Source of the DNA: Fistularia commersonii
Lineage: Eukaryota; Chordata; Actinopteri; Syngnathiformes; Fistulariidae
Length of the DNA stretch: 64,000 nt
NCBI GenBank assembly: GCA_037954325.1
Contig: JBBMNZ010000027.1
Span: 10,860,001 to 10,924,000, forward strand
Direction: 5' to 3'
Notes under the pieces: model-generated
Databases searched by the model: none
What the model saw: only the letters and a program-made list of their open reading frames with translations
What the model was told of the DNA's origin: nothing
Translations under genes and position numbers: made by a program
Part shown: positions 34,019 through 47,700 of the stretch, in pieces
How the letters are laid out: every line of letters begins with the position of its first letter
Position numbering within the stretch: the stretch's first letter is position 1

Positions 34019-34280
34019 CGCCGGACGGCCGCCTCCCCCTCTTCGTCCCCCGCCTCCTCCTCCTCCTTCTCCTCCTCCGCTTCTTTTTCCTCCCGGTTCA
34101 GACGGACAGACGAGCAAAGCGGCGCCGCTACAAGATCATGTCAAAACGCCCCCCTTCCCCCGGATCGTCCGCTGGCTCCTCGGCGAGCCGGAAGCGCAGG
34201 GCCGCGGCCGGACGCCCGAAGCTCCGCCCACAACCTGCCGGCGGAGCTGCAGCCTGAGGCGGCCGGGGTTTAGAGCGCTT
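33780..34280 (-). promoter_or_regulatory. CpG-rich promoter region of lpcat2
   Basis: Dense GC/CpG sequence surrounds the first exon and continues about 250 bp upstream, then changes abruptly to AT-rich DNA. No TATA box is seen. A CpG-island promoter is the simplest reading. Confidence 0.5.
33908..34018 (-). CDS. lpcat2: lpcat2 exon 1
   Basis: Residues 1-37, MAPERVFTLPRQ to WAAVLK. The start ATG has G at -3 and G at +4. The donor GTGGGT ends in phase 0. Confidence 0.93.
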
Positions 34281-36076
34281 CCGGGCACAAGTCCAATTTG
34301 TTCCATTATTATTATTATCATTATTGTTATTATTATTATTATTAAAGCCAACTGCTCTGTCACATTATATATTTATTTGTTTATTTATTATCTTTGTGTG
34401 TGTTTACATAGACATACGTGTGTAGATATGTGTGTATATATATATTTTTTTTTTTCTTTTTTCATGTTTTTGAAGACTTTGTCACTTTTATTTTCGGGAA
34501 TTTCAGTCTCTTTAAATCTTTTAAATATATACAAAAACATTGTTTGTATGTATCTTCACGGTGTCCATGACGGTCGAGTAGGGCAATTTAGATATAATCT
34601 ATTATAGCTAGCTGCTCCTTCACCTTTCACTTTATTAATTTATTTTCATTTTTACGCGTATGTACATATATATGGTTATATGTACATGTGTAGGTATGTG
34701 TGTTTCTATGTTTCTATGTTTTTTATGTCACTTTTATTGTTTTTACTTTCATTGTTTTCTTAAAATCAGCATTTTTTTGTATATATCTCTATGGTGTCCT
34801 TGACTGTCGAATAATGCGCCTGAAATAAATTGTATTATTTTTATTGTTACCATCAAGATTAATATATTTAATTATTTACCCCATTATGTATTTTTCTATT
34901 GGTTATCATGCACGTTTTCACTATGTGGATTAATAAAAAAAAAGAATTCGGATGAACAAAGTGTGGCTGAATATCTATCAAAACAGCTTAAGTAAACAAA
35001 CATGCACAGGTGACCACACGATGGCGCTGTTTCTTCACAAACTAATGAAGCCCATGTCTCCCTCCTAATTTTGACCAAAGAAAACAAAACAACTGAAGTC
35101 TTCTTCCTCTTTTCCTTTTTCACCACAGCCAATCATTTTCCTCCATCAAACCCTCTTCTTTCGCTCCAACTCACTTTCTTTCCTCTTCCACTTTACCTAT
35201 AAGTCTCTGGTCTTCTTCCAGACCTCCTGCCTGGCAGATCCAACCTCGGCATCCAGATCCTCACTGTCCCTCCTTTTTATCTCCAGGACATCGAATATCT
35301 TTCCCTGATCCTATCCAGCCTCCCAGAGAGAGAGAGAGAGAACCTCCACATCTATACCTCTGCTGCCTCCTGTCTTCTCCCCAATGCCAATGCCTCTCTC
35401 CAAAACAAAACAGCAACGTTAGGACCACAGATGACTGTCTAGACAACCACCTGCAGAAAACTATCCATTTCGCAAAAGCAGATTATCAGCCCGTATCTAT
35501 ATTTTAAGTCAACGAAACGCCGGGTCAGGACGGATCCAACCGTTGAGCGTGTCCTGTTTGAAATGCGGATTTTCAGGCATTTGAACAAGTCGATTATTTC
35601 TTTATTCTGAAAAAAAAAAAGTTTTAAAAATGTGACACAGAAAAACAGTATGAGATGTTCGTAGCCCTCGAGAAAGTAAGATGTTACGCCATTGTGTTCT
35701 TGTGATAACCTTACTTCACTGCATTTTAGTCCACAGTGTAGACAGCTCTTGGATTCTACATATAAAATACATGCCATAAGTATATTAGACTATTTATATA
35801 TATCTATTACGTGGTGAAGTACATGGGTTTAAGCTGAGCCACAGTCATACTGTTCACATTTTTAATTTTGATTCAAGTACACTGCGATGAAAGTGAGTAT
35901 AAAAAACAAGTGTATGATCAAGGACGTATATTTACATGGCTTGCATTGCAGATGTACTACAGAGCTTAATTGGAAAAGATTTGTCGGCCAATTGCAAAAA
36001 AAAAAAAAAGATATATATTTTTTTTAATATCCCCCCCACCCGTCTGTCTGGTTATCGCCGTTTCATATTGACCGTC
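34281..36076. other. intergenic region between lpcat2 and mmp2
   Basis: AT-rich. It contains TTA repeats (34303-34345), TA/TG tracts, a degraded reversed LINE 3' piece of about 200 bp (35100-35320, TGGTCTTCTTCCAGACCTCC) and a (GA)n run (35325-35340). No gene is recognised. Confidence 0.65.
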
Positions 36077-36082
36077 TTTATT
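36077..36082 (-). terminator. probable mmp2 polyadenylation signal
   Basis: AATAAA on the minus strand, about 1.1 kb beyond the mmp2 stop. That suits the ~1 kb 3' UTR I recall for MMP2. A (GT)n tract lies just upstream on the transcript (36176-36208). Confidence 0.45.
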
Positions 36083-36169
36083 GATGACAGTGACAAAAGT
36101 GCACAAGCGTTAAAAAACAACACAAAACACAAATGACTGTATTGTCAACGTCCATGACAGAGCAGAAAA

Positions 36170-36215
<46 letters not shown>

Positions 36216-37173
36216 TAAAGATATAAAAACTACAATACTAATGTGGTACACACATGATTCCATCATGCAGCAAACCTATACAGCCTCTGGGGGCAACCTG
36301 TGCCTTAAAACCTCCTGTACCTTAATGAAACACTAGGTTGGAGTTGCCATGACAATAATATGGTCTCCATATTGTGCAGTTCCCATATATAGTCCTAAGA
36401 AATAAGGAAAAAAAAAGTGCTAACCAAGTGGAGTATAACGTGCGCCTGCAACTACTACTTTCAGACATGAAGTATCCCCGTCGAGACATTATAATGTGAA
36501 TTGTTTATATACAGACAGGTGACAGGGAAGGGGGGGATATAATGGGCGGATCTCAAACCCAACGGGGGCGCCGGTACATCAGGTGATATGATTTGGAAAC
36601 CCCGCCTCCAGTTGTTCTCGCACGCACGTTTCGAAAAAGCGCCGCGTTCGAAAATGCACGACACGGCGGCGAGAGAGGCAAAAATTGATATAAAAAAACA
36701 AAAAACAAAACAAACAAACAAACAAACGACAGAAATATCCGCAGCGTCAAATTAGCAGAGAATGGCGACATCTCACAGCAAAATAGAGCACTGTTTTTCA
36801 GCGCAGCGCCGACATACCTGATGTCTGGGTAAAAACCGAAACGAAGAACGATAAAACTGGGGCTACATATTCGGATAGAGTCGCATCAGCGTAAAAAAAA
36901 ACAAAAAAACAAAAAAAACAAATCAATATCACACAGTAATAATACAAAATATCCAGTTGCCTAAGTTACAGCCTGTGCAGAAGGTCTCGAGGTGGCTTTC
37001 TACAAAGCTGGAGGCCGGTTATACGGGCTTGAGCTGTTCCCGTGGACATGCACGGAGTTAAAAAAAAAAACAAATAAACAAACAGCGCCGCGCTATATTG
37101 CCAACGAGGTCCTCGCCGAGGCCGGGGGGGGGGGAGGGAGGAATCAGCCGCCTGTCCGGGAGGAGGGGGACGC
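36083..37173 (-). other. mmp2 3' untranslated region (inferred)
   Basis: Sequence between the stop and the probable poly(A) signal. It contains a (GT)n tract on the transcript (36176-36208), A/T-rich runs (36895-36925) and no ORF of note. The extent rests on the chosen poly(A) signal. Confidence 0.45.
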
Positions 37174-37277
37174 TCAACAGCCCAGCCAGTCCTTGGTGAT
37201 CTCGCCCAGTTTGACAATCTTCAGGCTGCTGTCCTCCAGTTTGAAGTAGTGGTTTCCCTTAAAGAAATAACTGTAAT
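37174..37277 (-). CDS. mmp2: mmp2 exon 13 (last hemopexin blade, stop)
   Basis: 104 bp encoding YSYFFKGNHYFKLEDSSLKI and VKLGEITKDWLGC, stop at 37174-37176. The terminal Cys pairs with the Cys of exon 9 in the family. The acceptor is CTCACCAG. Confidence 0.95.
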
Positions 37278-39744
37278 CTGGTGAGAGACGAGAGAAAGCG
37301 TGGATTTAACGTTTCACGTTTTTTTTTTTTTCTAGCACAACATTCGCAATATCATCGACCCCCATAAACCCCGAGCCTCTCTCTCTCTCTCTCTCTCTCT
37401 CTCGCTCTCTCTCTCTCAAATTATGCGAACGAGGAATCGTACAGAGGCGCTTCTGTGAGGCTGCACAGACCCGCTTTATACGAACGTGTTTGTCCACGGC
37501 AAAGGGAGAGGGATTTTGTTGCCGTGTACGTTCAGAGAGCAGCGATGGAAAAATCCCTGGTTACTTGCCATCGGCATAATTCTATCGTTGCAAACCTCCG
37601 ACGATAGAATGATCACCGGAGAGGAGTGAAGAAGTAGAACCCCCGAACTTGGGTGGGGGATGTTAGTCAATTTTCTTCTGGCCAGCTGGCGTCGCGGCAG
37701 CTCGGCTGGTGTTTTCCGCGCGCTGGGAGCCGTATTGATGGAGGCCAAATGCCAGACTTGCAGATAGAGCTGATTGAATTGGCCCTGCGGGAGATGCCGA
37801 CCCACGAGATACCAAACTCCTCCCGCGGCGGGGATCTTATTTTCATTTTTAGTCCTTCCCGTTGCCCGAGGTAACCAATGACGGGAACTTTCGTCGAGTT
37901 TTGTCAAGTTTCACCTCAAGGGGGAAACAATGACAAGTACGGTGGCGCAGCGGTGAGCGTTTTCAGCCTGAAAGCAAGAAGGACCCCGATTGGATTCCTC
38001 CCGCGGTCCAAAAACATACAGGGGGTTTTTGGATACTCGAAACTGCTCCGATATGTCGATGAAGGAGCGAATGGTCGATGTCGTTATGCAAAAAATGAAT
38101 GGTCTAATATGACGTTTGCGTGAGAGTCATGGTTATTTGTCTCTGATGACAGAATGAGGGAGTGAATGGTTGGATGTTTGCACGGTTTATATGACGTAAA
38201 TGAAATGTATGTCTCCATATTTGCCTCTTGCCCAATGACAGTCAGGATAGGCTCCAGCCCCCCTGGGACCCAACATGGAGTATAAGCAGTATCGATAATG
38301 AGCAAAGTGAAGTCAGATAGACAGCGATAGATTAGAGATATTCATCGTAAACCTCTAAATGTTAGCATCGCATTGTCGACACCACTTGGAAAACCAGATG
38401 ATAGGAAATTCAACCAAAATTTTACTTATAATTCACACTTCACCCATTTTTTTTCCCAATTCTGTTGTCCATTCTAATCCCTGATGATGTTGTTGTTGTT
38501 AACTCTGCTGCCTATTTATTTGTGGATGCCTTTTTGCTATCTTCAAACTGCCTTTGTATTTATATTTATATTCACATTCATTGACACTATAACTGTTTCG
38601 CTGCTGTGACAAAAGAATTTGCCGTATGGGGATCGATAAAGTTTATCTTATCAAAAGCATCAAAACACTCACAACACAATACAACCGTATTTTTGTGTTT
38701 ACCGATTCCGTTGAGACTGAAGGCGGTGTCCAGGCCGTCTGGGATGCCGTTCCAGGACTCGGCGATCAGTTTGGGGAAGCCGGGATCCACCGTCTTTGTG
38801 TTTTCGTCGTATCTGTGTGCACGTCATGGAAAAATTACATTTGTTTTATCTTTCCATAGATGAACAGTTCCAACGCGCAAAACCGTGCTAACTTCGAGAA
38901 TGCACAGTGGAATTGCAGTTCGGGCTTGCAGAAAAAAGGAAATATCAAATCGAGACGTAATCCGACGATTACGGAAAGAAGCAAACAAACAAATGGCGGG
39001 CGGGTCGGATGAACCCCTCACCTCCAGAACTGATCTCCGGCGAAGAGGTACGTCTTGCCGTTCTTTCTAAAGTTGAAGGCCGCGTCGATTTTCTGCACGT
39101 CGCCGGGCAGGCCGAGGGTGTGGATCTGCTTGGGGTAGCCTCTCTCCAACTCGTCCGCTTTAAAGACCCACATCTCGTTGCCTGCGAGTAACAAAGCGTT
39201 TTAACATCGCCGGACCTGCCCGATCCAGGGATTATTACATATTACTACAGATCTATTAGCCAATTTTCCCCCCGCAACCGTTCCAGCACGGCTGTTAACG
39301 TCGTCAAACGTATTATCGTCAGATCATCATGGCGGTCAATAACTAAGAATGTATCATAAACCACTAATAAGCGTTGCAGAGTAGATCGGATGTCGCCCAA
39401 CCCGGCCAACATTCCGGCTTCTCCCGACTTTTCCAGTTCGTAGAAACGGCTGACCGGTCGAAGGTACCCTCTTGGATGGGGTGAGAGTTTACATCGGGGT
39501 TCACGTTTCTCTCATCGTACCCGCGAAGAAGACCGTTTTCTCTTCCACCGGGTTTTCGTAGGCCGCGTCTATCTTGGCGGGCAGGTCGGGCCAGTAGGTG
39601 GCCACCAGCATGGGGCCGGTGGGCTTGCTTCTGAAGTTGACCGATCTGAACAGGAACCTGGAAGACAGCGAAAGAGAGAACGATAGAAGATGAACCGGCG
39701 CCTTTGGCAAAGATGCCGTGTTTACATACATGCGTGCATTCAAG

Positions 39745-39784
<40 letters not shown>

Positions 39785-42700
39785 GTTGCGTCGGAGGTGG
39801 GGGGCGGGGGCTAGCGCAAGTGCCTCGCTGGCCGTCTCGGCCACAATGACCTGATTCATGAGCATCTGGTTCTCGTTAAGACTGAAGCTGCCGACGCCAG
39901 TGGAACAAGAGCCATCTTGCCCGGATTTCCAATACAGCTGCGCAGCGGCGGCGGCTTCCCAAACTCTTTTCCACTGACCCATTTTTAAAAACCCCCCAAA
40001 AAAGATTTGCCAATTATGAAGACGAGTCAGGGATCGAGATAAAATGAAAGCTATAAAAGCGTAACACAATAACTATAAGAAAAAAAAAAAACACCCTAAA
40101 GCTATAAACATACACGAATACCTTATCTTCTGCATCAAGTCAGACAAAGAGAACTTCGAATAATAACAATTATAACTATATTTTTTTAATAAATGGCAAT
40201 ATGAGAAAGTATTTGGACGAAATCTGTGAAAGGAAATATGCTTATTGCGAGGAGTCAATGGAAACACGCGACCCTGCAGCTTCAGTTGACGACATGATCG
40301 ATGATGTGTTTGGGCGACGCTCCGTTTCGAGAAGACCCTCCCCAAAAAGTTCTCCTCTGCAGCAATGGAAGCGCAAAATTGAAGACAGCGGGTAACCGGG
40401 AAATATCATCCTGCTTTGAATTTGACAAGCAAGTCTTGCATCTTTCGCAAGCCGGCTCTCATAGGAATTATGCAGAGGGTGAGTCACTGTTATGCCATTT
40501 CCAGTACGAAAACATGTGCCACGCAGCTAGATGACCCGTTCTCCATACAAAAAAATACCAAACAAAGCCGATGACTCAACATCTATCTTTGATATAGGAC
40601 AAAACTCTCCATGTCTTTTATAAATAAAAAAAATCTTATTTGACTTATAGATTCAAACATAAGTCTTACTCTGCAGCTTGCAATTTCTTGAACGCAACCC
40701 CGAAAATCGAGCCCCACAAGCATAAATAAGCAGCGGCGACGACGGCAACAACTTCTGTTTGTTAACTTTGCTCCAGCTGTGTAATCGCAACCGGACCCGA
40801 TAAATCGAAATTGGATTTTACTCCGGAAGTATCCCAACAAAATGCGGGGGCTGCGTTCAAATGCATCAAACATGCTGACGGTCTCATTCGTTGCAAAGAT
40901 TGGATGAGATTACAGTGGGAGTTGAATCAGCAGCTTGGGGAGATTGTCTGGATGAGAAAGAGTTCATAATTACTTTCTACTTTAAAACATCCAGACAGTC
41001 AGTCGTAGGTCGAGAGGGGGGGGGGGGGGGGGCTGTCTCATCACGTCGTGTCAATATTTGTCCTTTATCATAAACATGCTGAGTCGGGCAAAATGGAGCG
41101 TAACCCACTTCCAAGGACAAGACTTATAAAGAACTTTTTTTTTTTTTTTTGTCAGATCACTGATGTGTCTCCACCCGCGAGGGCTGACGCGGTCCTTCGG
41201 GCGAACCACTAAATCTTCCTTTACAAGCCAAACACAACAAGCCCACACTGGATCTTTGACTAATCTCGGGTTCTAGAGGGAGATACTCCGAAAGTACAAC
41301 CCCACCCCGCCTCCTTTTAAATTCCTGAGAGGATTTTGTCTCCGGTTCGCTTTCATCCCCGTCTAATCGGGTTCGAAATCTTCCAGAGCTGGGAGATACA
41401 AATGAAGCGCAGTGGTGCCACGCCTGTGTCAAGGGGCCGGAGTGTTTTCTCCATTCCGGCCTGGGCCGCGCATTGGTGGATCGGACGGACGGATGGAGCT
41501 CAAGGTGGTCGCCAAATTGCAATTTGTTGACTGTGATTTCCAGCATGGCTCAGCTTTTTGTCCCACAAACATCTTTGTTCAAACACTGTTATTTTCAAAA
41601 AGTCACATTTTAAGTACAACAACAATAAGAAACACCTTCCAGACCCCCTTAAAGAGCCTCTATGACACGCTTAGCACGCTAGGATGTAGCATGTCCTGTG
41701 TTTCCTGGTTATGGGTTTGCACAGACATTTTAAATGCTAATTGAGCGCATCCGGTCGTCCATTCCCGTCGAGCTCAAAATATTTTTTTAAACCAAGGAGC
41801 TACAGATATTGAGTTTCAGCCTGGCCCCTTGGCAACTCCACAGAGCATCCACTGAGTTTCCAATCGCTCACCTTGCAGCGAGGTGAGAAGCGGCTACCTT
41901 ATAAAGCAGGGATTTGTGCGCTAGGCGGCGATTCAGTTTCTCCCGCATTTCAAACTGAAGCTCCTGGAGGTGGAAAACACTGGAGCCATTGGTTCTGTGC
42001 CTCTGTTTGCGTTGGACGCTCTTTCCAAAAAAAAAAAAAGGAAACTGTGGTGTCCAAGCTAACAATGCCATTTGCTACCGCTTTTATCATTTTCCAGGAA
42101 ATGAAAGAAAAGAAAGTGAAGATTCGGCGATGCGCCAGATCGCCCTCCGACGGGAAATGCACTGACTCACAAAATAACAAACCACACAGCACGGTGACTG
42201 TTCTGCACGGGGTCAGCCAGTAGAAATACACAACGCTTACAAGACTCCCTGGCGCCTGCGGAGGAGTGTAGACAGTGTTTATGGATAATAACTATTTTAC
42301 TACACGCGTATAGCTTGTTTATGTCTCGGACTAATCGTCACATCAGGAGACGAGCGTGTAAATCACAATTATCAGCCACTGACCATTCCAAGATGATATT
42401 AAAAAAAAACAAATAAGGTGACACCTCGAGGCAACCGGGAACACACGGGTTTGTCCGAACGGACGGTTGAGCGGAAGCAACTTTCTGAGACGATCGAATA
42501 GCGTCGCAACGACCTCCCGGGTGCCATTACCTGTCCTTGAAGAAGAAGGTCTCGCCTCTGACTTGCGCCACGGCGTCAAAGATCACCGTCTCTTTGCAGA
42601 GGTCCATGGGCGTGACGGGTCCTTGGGTTGGAGTATGAGGTTTGCCTGATCCCGCACCTGTTAGCAAAGCAGTAATTGTAAACTCGTAGCGTAGCATCGG

Positions 42701-44707
42701 ATTATCGGGCTCGCTTGGTCCAGCCGATGTTACATCTAATCCAGCAATGTGCGATAAATACGTAACGACGCGAGGGCGCCCAAGTTGGGCTAACACTCAC
42801 GTCACGGCTAGCGAAAGCGACTCTCACCGTAGAGCTCCTGGATGCCGTTGATGTCATCCTGAGAGAGTCTGAAGTCTTTGGTAAAAGTGTAGATGGGGGC
42901 CATCAGCGCTCCGGGGTCCTGAGAGTGCTCCAGGCCGAGGGCGTGGCCAAACTCATGCGCCGCAACCAGGAACAAACTGTAACCTGGAAACATACCGCGG
43001 ATGAAACGAGCGGCGTACGGCGGTGACTCATGGCGACTTCCGTTTTGTTGAGCGTTGCCGTGGTTTCACACCTTGGTCGGGACAGAATCCCCACTTGCGG
43101 TCGTCGTCATAGCTCCTGGATGTCGCGCACCACATCTTGCCGTCGCTACGCCCGGAGGAGGTACAAGAGTCGTAGCTGTTCCCCAGGAAGGTGAAGGGGA
43201 AGACGCAGGGGCTTCCGTCTGCGTTCCCGCCCACTGTCGACATGGCTGCGGGAGCGGGAGCACGGAAAAGTGAAAGCGCGAAGTGAACTTCTTACGAAAT
43301 CGTTTAGGTGCCAAAGTGTATAATTGGATTTGGACGATGTTGTGAAAGGAGCGCAGGTGCCGGCGCGATGCACAAGACATCAATAACTAATCCGCTGGGC
43401 GCAAAACCAAGACGCACCTGCCTAAATTGATCTTCTTTCAAAGGGGGACGATTTCTCAATTTTGGCAAGGACGGTTTTGTGCTATATTTCTGTCTCTGTG
43501 TGGAAATCATACTATATTCAGCACGCGCCATAACACCAGTCCGACAACAAAGGTGGATTCCTGATCAATTAGAACCAGATGAAAATCCCCAGCGGCCACA
43601 TCTCGCCGTCCCGTCCCCCCCCTCTCTTTGACTCTACCTCAAACCTAAAAAAGCCAGACCCACTGACAGAATGGAAAATAAGCCCCCGCCGCTGCACATT
43701 AAAATACTTTTACAGCCATTCAGCAGACCACGAGCAAGACCCAAAAAACCTCAGCTGGAGCATTCCTGTAGAGCTCCACAACAGCCTGGCAGGCACTGCG
43801 CAGGAAAATAACAGCCAATAAAAGACACCTTTGCAAGGATCACCCTGAGTGTAAACTGTCTGCACAACAGAAAAACCCATTTGTTTTTTGTTTCTTTATT
43901 TTCTTTCCCAGTTAATTGCTACCGTTCTATGCAGGGGGCCTAGCAAACAAAAGATGACGTACCGGTTTCGGGGCAAAAACCGTAGGTCTTGTCCCGGTCG
44001 TAGTCCTCGGTGGTGGCGCACCAGCGGTAGCCGTCGTCTCGGCCCTGGGTGGTGCAGCCATCGTACTTTTCCCCCTGGAACGTGAAGGGGAATTTGCATG
44101 GAGCTCCATCGCCGTTTCCACCCAGGGTAAACAGTACTGCAAAAAGGCACAAAGAGGAGTCACTCAATATGACTCTTTAGCAGGGCTTGAGTTGTAAAGA
44201 GAAAATATGTGTGCGAATATCCCGAGGACTGCCGACCCATATGCCATTCAAACACTATAAATTCTAACCGAGCGAGTCATTAGTTGGTCATTTCTTCAAT
44301 CCCAGCAGTTCAAGGTGTTGTTTTGACCTTGAAACCCAAACATTTTAATCGCATGTCACATGTTCACTACTGACGCAACGTGGCATTTTAGCATCCATGG
44401 CATTTTACAGTCTCTGACACGTTAGCATTTCTCACAGTTTAGCATCTCCCGCACTTTAGGATCTCTGACATTTTAGCATGTCTGGCTTTTTAGCATCTCT
44501 GATACAAACTACCATTTCTGTCAATTTAGCATTCCTGGTGTTTTAGAATCCCTGATACGTTACCATCTCTTGACACTTTGGCATCTATAAAATTTTAACA
44601 TCTCTGATCTAATTTACAAACATGTGATTTAGAATGACTTTCCATTACAGCTAAAATATAACATCATAAACTACTACTAATTTAAAAAGAAAATTATCAT
44701 GTTTATG

Positions 44708-44776
<69 letters not shown>

Positions 44777-47700
44777 CAGTGGTCCCTTTAGATGTGGATT
44801 TAATTTTTTCCAGAAGTGGGTTCGTATGATGATTTTCTTTCAAATCTTAAATTAATTTTGACAAATTAATGCGTTCCAACCTCCCCACAAAACTCGTGGA
44901 TGAAAAGCGATTATATTCGCGTGCGATAACGGTCACACGTACACCACGTTCGTGCTTTGTCTATATTTTGTGCTTAAATTCCAGATATAGAAATAGAAAG
45001 CAACTTCTTTCAAAGTTCACCACTTTCTTTCCTAGGGCCCATGATGATTATTAAAAAAGATACACAAAATAAACACAAAGATATAAAATGATGCCACTCA
45101 AGAGATAGGAACACAAGACGAGATATGCATACTGTTCGAACTACCCGAGGAAGTGGCCGAAGGATGCTGGAGGCTTCCAAGCGTTCTTCAAGGTGAAAGC
45201 AGCGAGCAGCGCCAATTCAGAAGATGCGGCAGCGTCATGAAGCGTATTCGATGTTTTGTGAATTTTGGAATTTAGTATTTCTCGCTTTCGTATTCGTATT
45301 GTAATCTTTTTCAAGGATAAAATTTGCTCGAATCGCACTTCGCATCTTGAAAAATTCATATTTTAAGTGATTTGTATCTGAAGGGGCCACTATATATGTA
45401 TATATATATATATACATACACAAATATATATATACATACATATACATATATATTTGTTTTGTGAATTTATAATAAGCCAGTATCTGGGTCAGAACCCTCT
45501 GAGAGGAAGCCATACCCAAACACAAGCCTTTAAAACACAGCAGAGAGCGCCGCTGGTACGAGGGGCCCCCGCTTATGTTCACAACACATGAAACAACTCA
45601 GTACACGTGTACTTTGGCAGTTGTTCGCGGTTGTGATCACGCTAGCACAGCGGACAACACAGCGGTGCAAACATAACAACGCGGATAAACAAAGTGTTTG
45701 ACAAAGCCCGGCGTTCTAAAGTGGAGCAGCGACTTGGAAAAGAAACATTCTGAGCATCACTTTCCTGGCATGTCCTCCAGCCTACTTTCTCTCTCTCCAA
45801 AAACAGCACGACAAATTTGAATCACCATTTGATATGATGTGTGTCTGGCCCAGGACGACACACACAGATACACACACACACACAAACACACAGACGCTAC
45901 TTCGATGTGCGAAACTATCAGGGACTCACACTCATGGGGGCAGAAGCCGTATTTGCCTTCCTCGTCAAAGTTGTAAGTGGTCGAGCACCACAGGAAGCCG
46001 TCGTCGCGTCCTTGGGACGTGCAGCTGTTGTACTCCGTGCCCATGAACAGGAAGGGGAACTTGCAGAACTCACCGTCGGCGTTGCCGAACTTCACCTTCA
46101 CCACTGCGGAAGAGACCATGAATCAAAAAAAAAAAAAAAAAAAAAATTGTATTTTTCCATATCCTTTTCTGTCTTTTTTGAAGAAGTGAACTGCTTTCTA
46201 AATCTGCTTTACGCATTAAATTAAAAAAATATATATAAAAAGAGACGTTTACCTCTTCTACACATTGAATTAGATCAAGTGTCTAGAAAATTTTATGATA
46301 AAGGCATAAAAAAGATTTACTTAAATAACTAACTAACTAACTAACTAAATAAATAAATAAATATCTTAAATATCTTAAATATCTTAGAATTTTATTTTTT
46401 TTTTCTGTTTTCTGAGACCTTTTGGCAGGCGAAGTGGGGGAAAACAGGTTTTATAGACCGCAAAGACAACAGGATCTGCACAGCAGGAAAAACACACAAG
46501 CCTATCTGGGTCAATATCTGCACATTCCAAATTGTGCAACAGAGTTTTTATTTTTTTTTTTTATTCATCTTCCAGATGGCTGGGCGTCTTCGCGCGAAAC
46601 GGCAGGAAGTTCAAACAAAGTTAAAGGGAGAATGGAAGACGGCATTTGAAAGTCAAATGGATGCGGCGTTAACTTCAGCCCAGATCTGTGCTGTCACAAC
46701 GCCGTCCAATATAATTTCGGAGCGTGTCATCTGCGCTGAAAGGTGTAATACTGTCATTTTCTTTGGAATCCAGCGCACTTTATATATCCAGATTTGACAC
46801 AAAATGTGCATTTGAGAAGACATAAAAGACAAAAAAAAAAATTCTACCGGCACAAACATCTAAAACTGGAGATGATTTTACAGGGGGAGGAAATGTTCTC
46901 TCTGCCTTACCTTGTCCCTCCCCTAACGTCCACTGCTCGTCATCGTCGAAGTGGGAGTCGCCTCCGATCCCTGGTCCGGGTGCAAAGGCGTGAGCCAGGA
47001 GTCCGTCTTTGCCGTCGAACGGGTAGCCGTCCCCGTGCTCTGTTGAGGACCGACATCGTTATAAACATTATATAACGACAACATTAAATTATAACAGCTG
47101 AAGGAATGAAAACAGTCCCATGTAGGTAAAAATCGGATTGGGTTCCAGTGTTTTTTTTTATTGTTAGCTTAGCGGGAGTCTAAATGGGAGAGTGAATGGT
47201 TTTGTGACATGAGAATGAAAGAGTGAATAGTTGTACAAATGAGTGAATATTTATGTTGATGAATGATGATGAATGAATAAATGGTTCTGGTTTTGTTTAG
47301 AAATTTCTACCAAAAACCCACTTTTCCCTAATGTATTTTAACATTATGTTACATTTTGCAATCTCCTGGCTCTCTTTTAAATCCGACATCAACATCCCAT
47401 AATCAAACATCTTCCTAACCACCTTTCATATCTTGACTACCATTTTTTCTCTCTATACTAACAAATCTGAATCTGTCACGTCAAACATGAGAAGTTACTT
47501 GAGGAAATTTTACAACTCAGCCTGTCAACAGCTATCACATACACACACTCACACGAGTATGCATGTGTGTGTGCCAAAAATACATTTTGTCTCATTTGTT
47601 GTTGCCTGAAGGAAAAGAAAGAAAGCTGCAACCCGTCTTCACGCAGTTGCAGGCTGGTGTCCAAATATAATTACTGTACTTTTCTTGGGAGGTCCTACAT

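Larger units (their letters stand above)
37278..38702 (-). other. mmp2 intron 12
   Basis: Contains a (CT)n tract at 37376-37417, the SINE copy and the LINE tail listed separately. Confidence 0.8.

Noticed and set aside
37943..38000. Functional tRNA gene suggested by box A and box B-like motifs
   Set aside because: The sequence does not fold into a cloverleaf with an anticodon arm and belongs to a multi-copy SINE family.
42828..46103. mmp9 instead of mmp2 because of three fibronectin II modules
   Set aside because: The linker before the hemopexin domain is short, the hemopexin sequence and C-terminal WLGC match MMP2, and synteny with lpcat2 supports MMP2.
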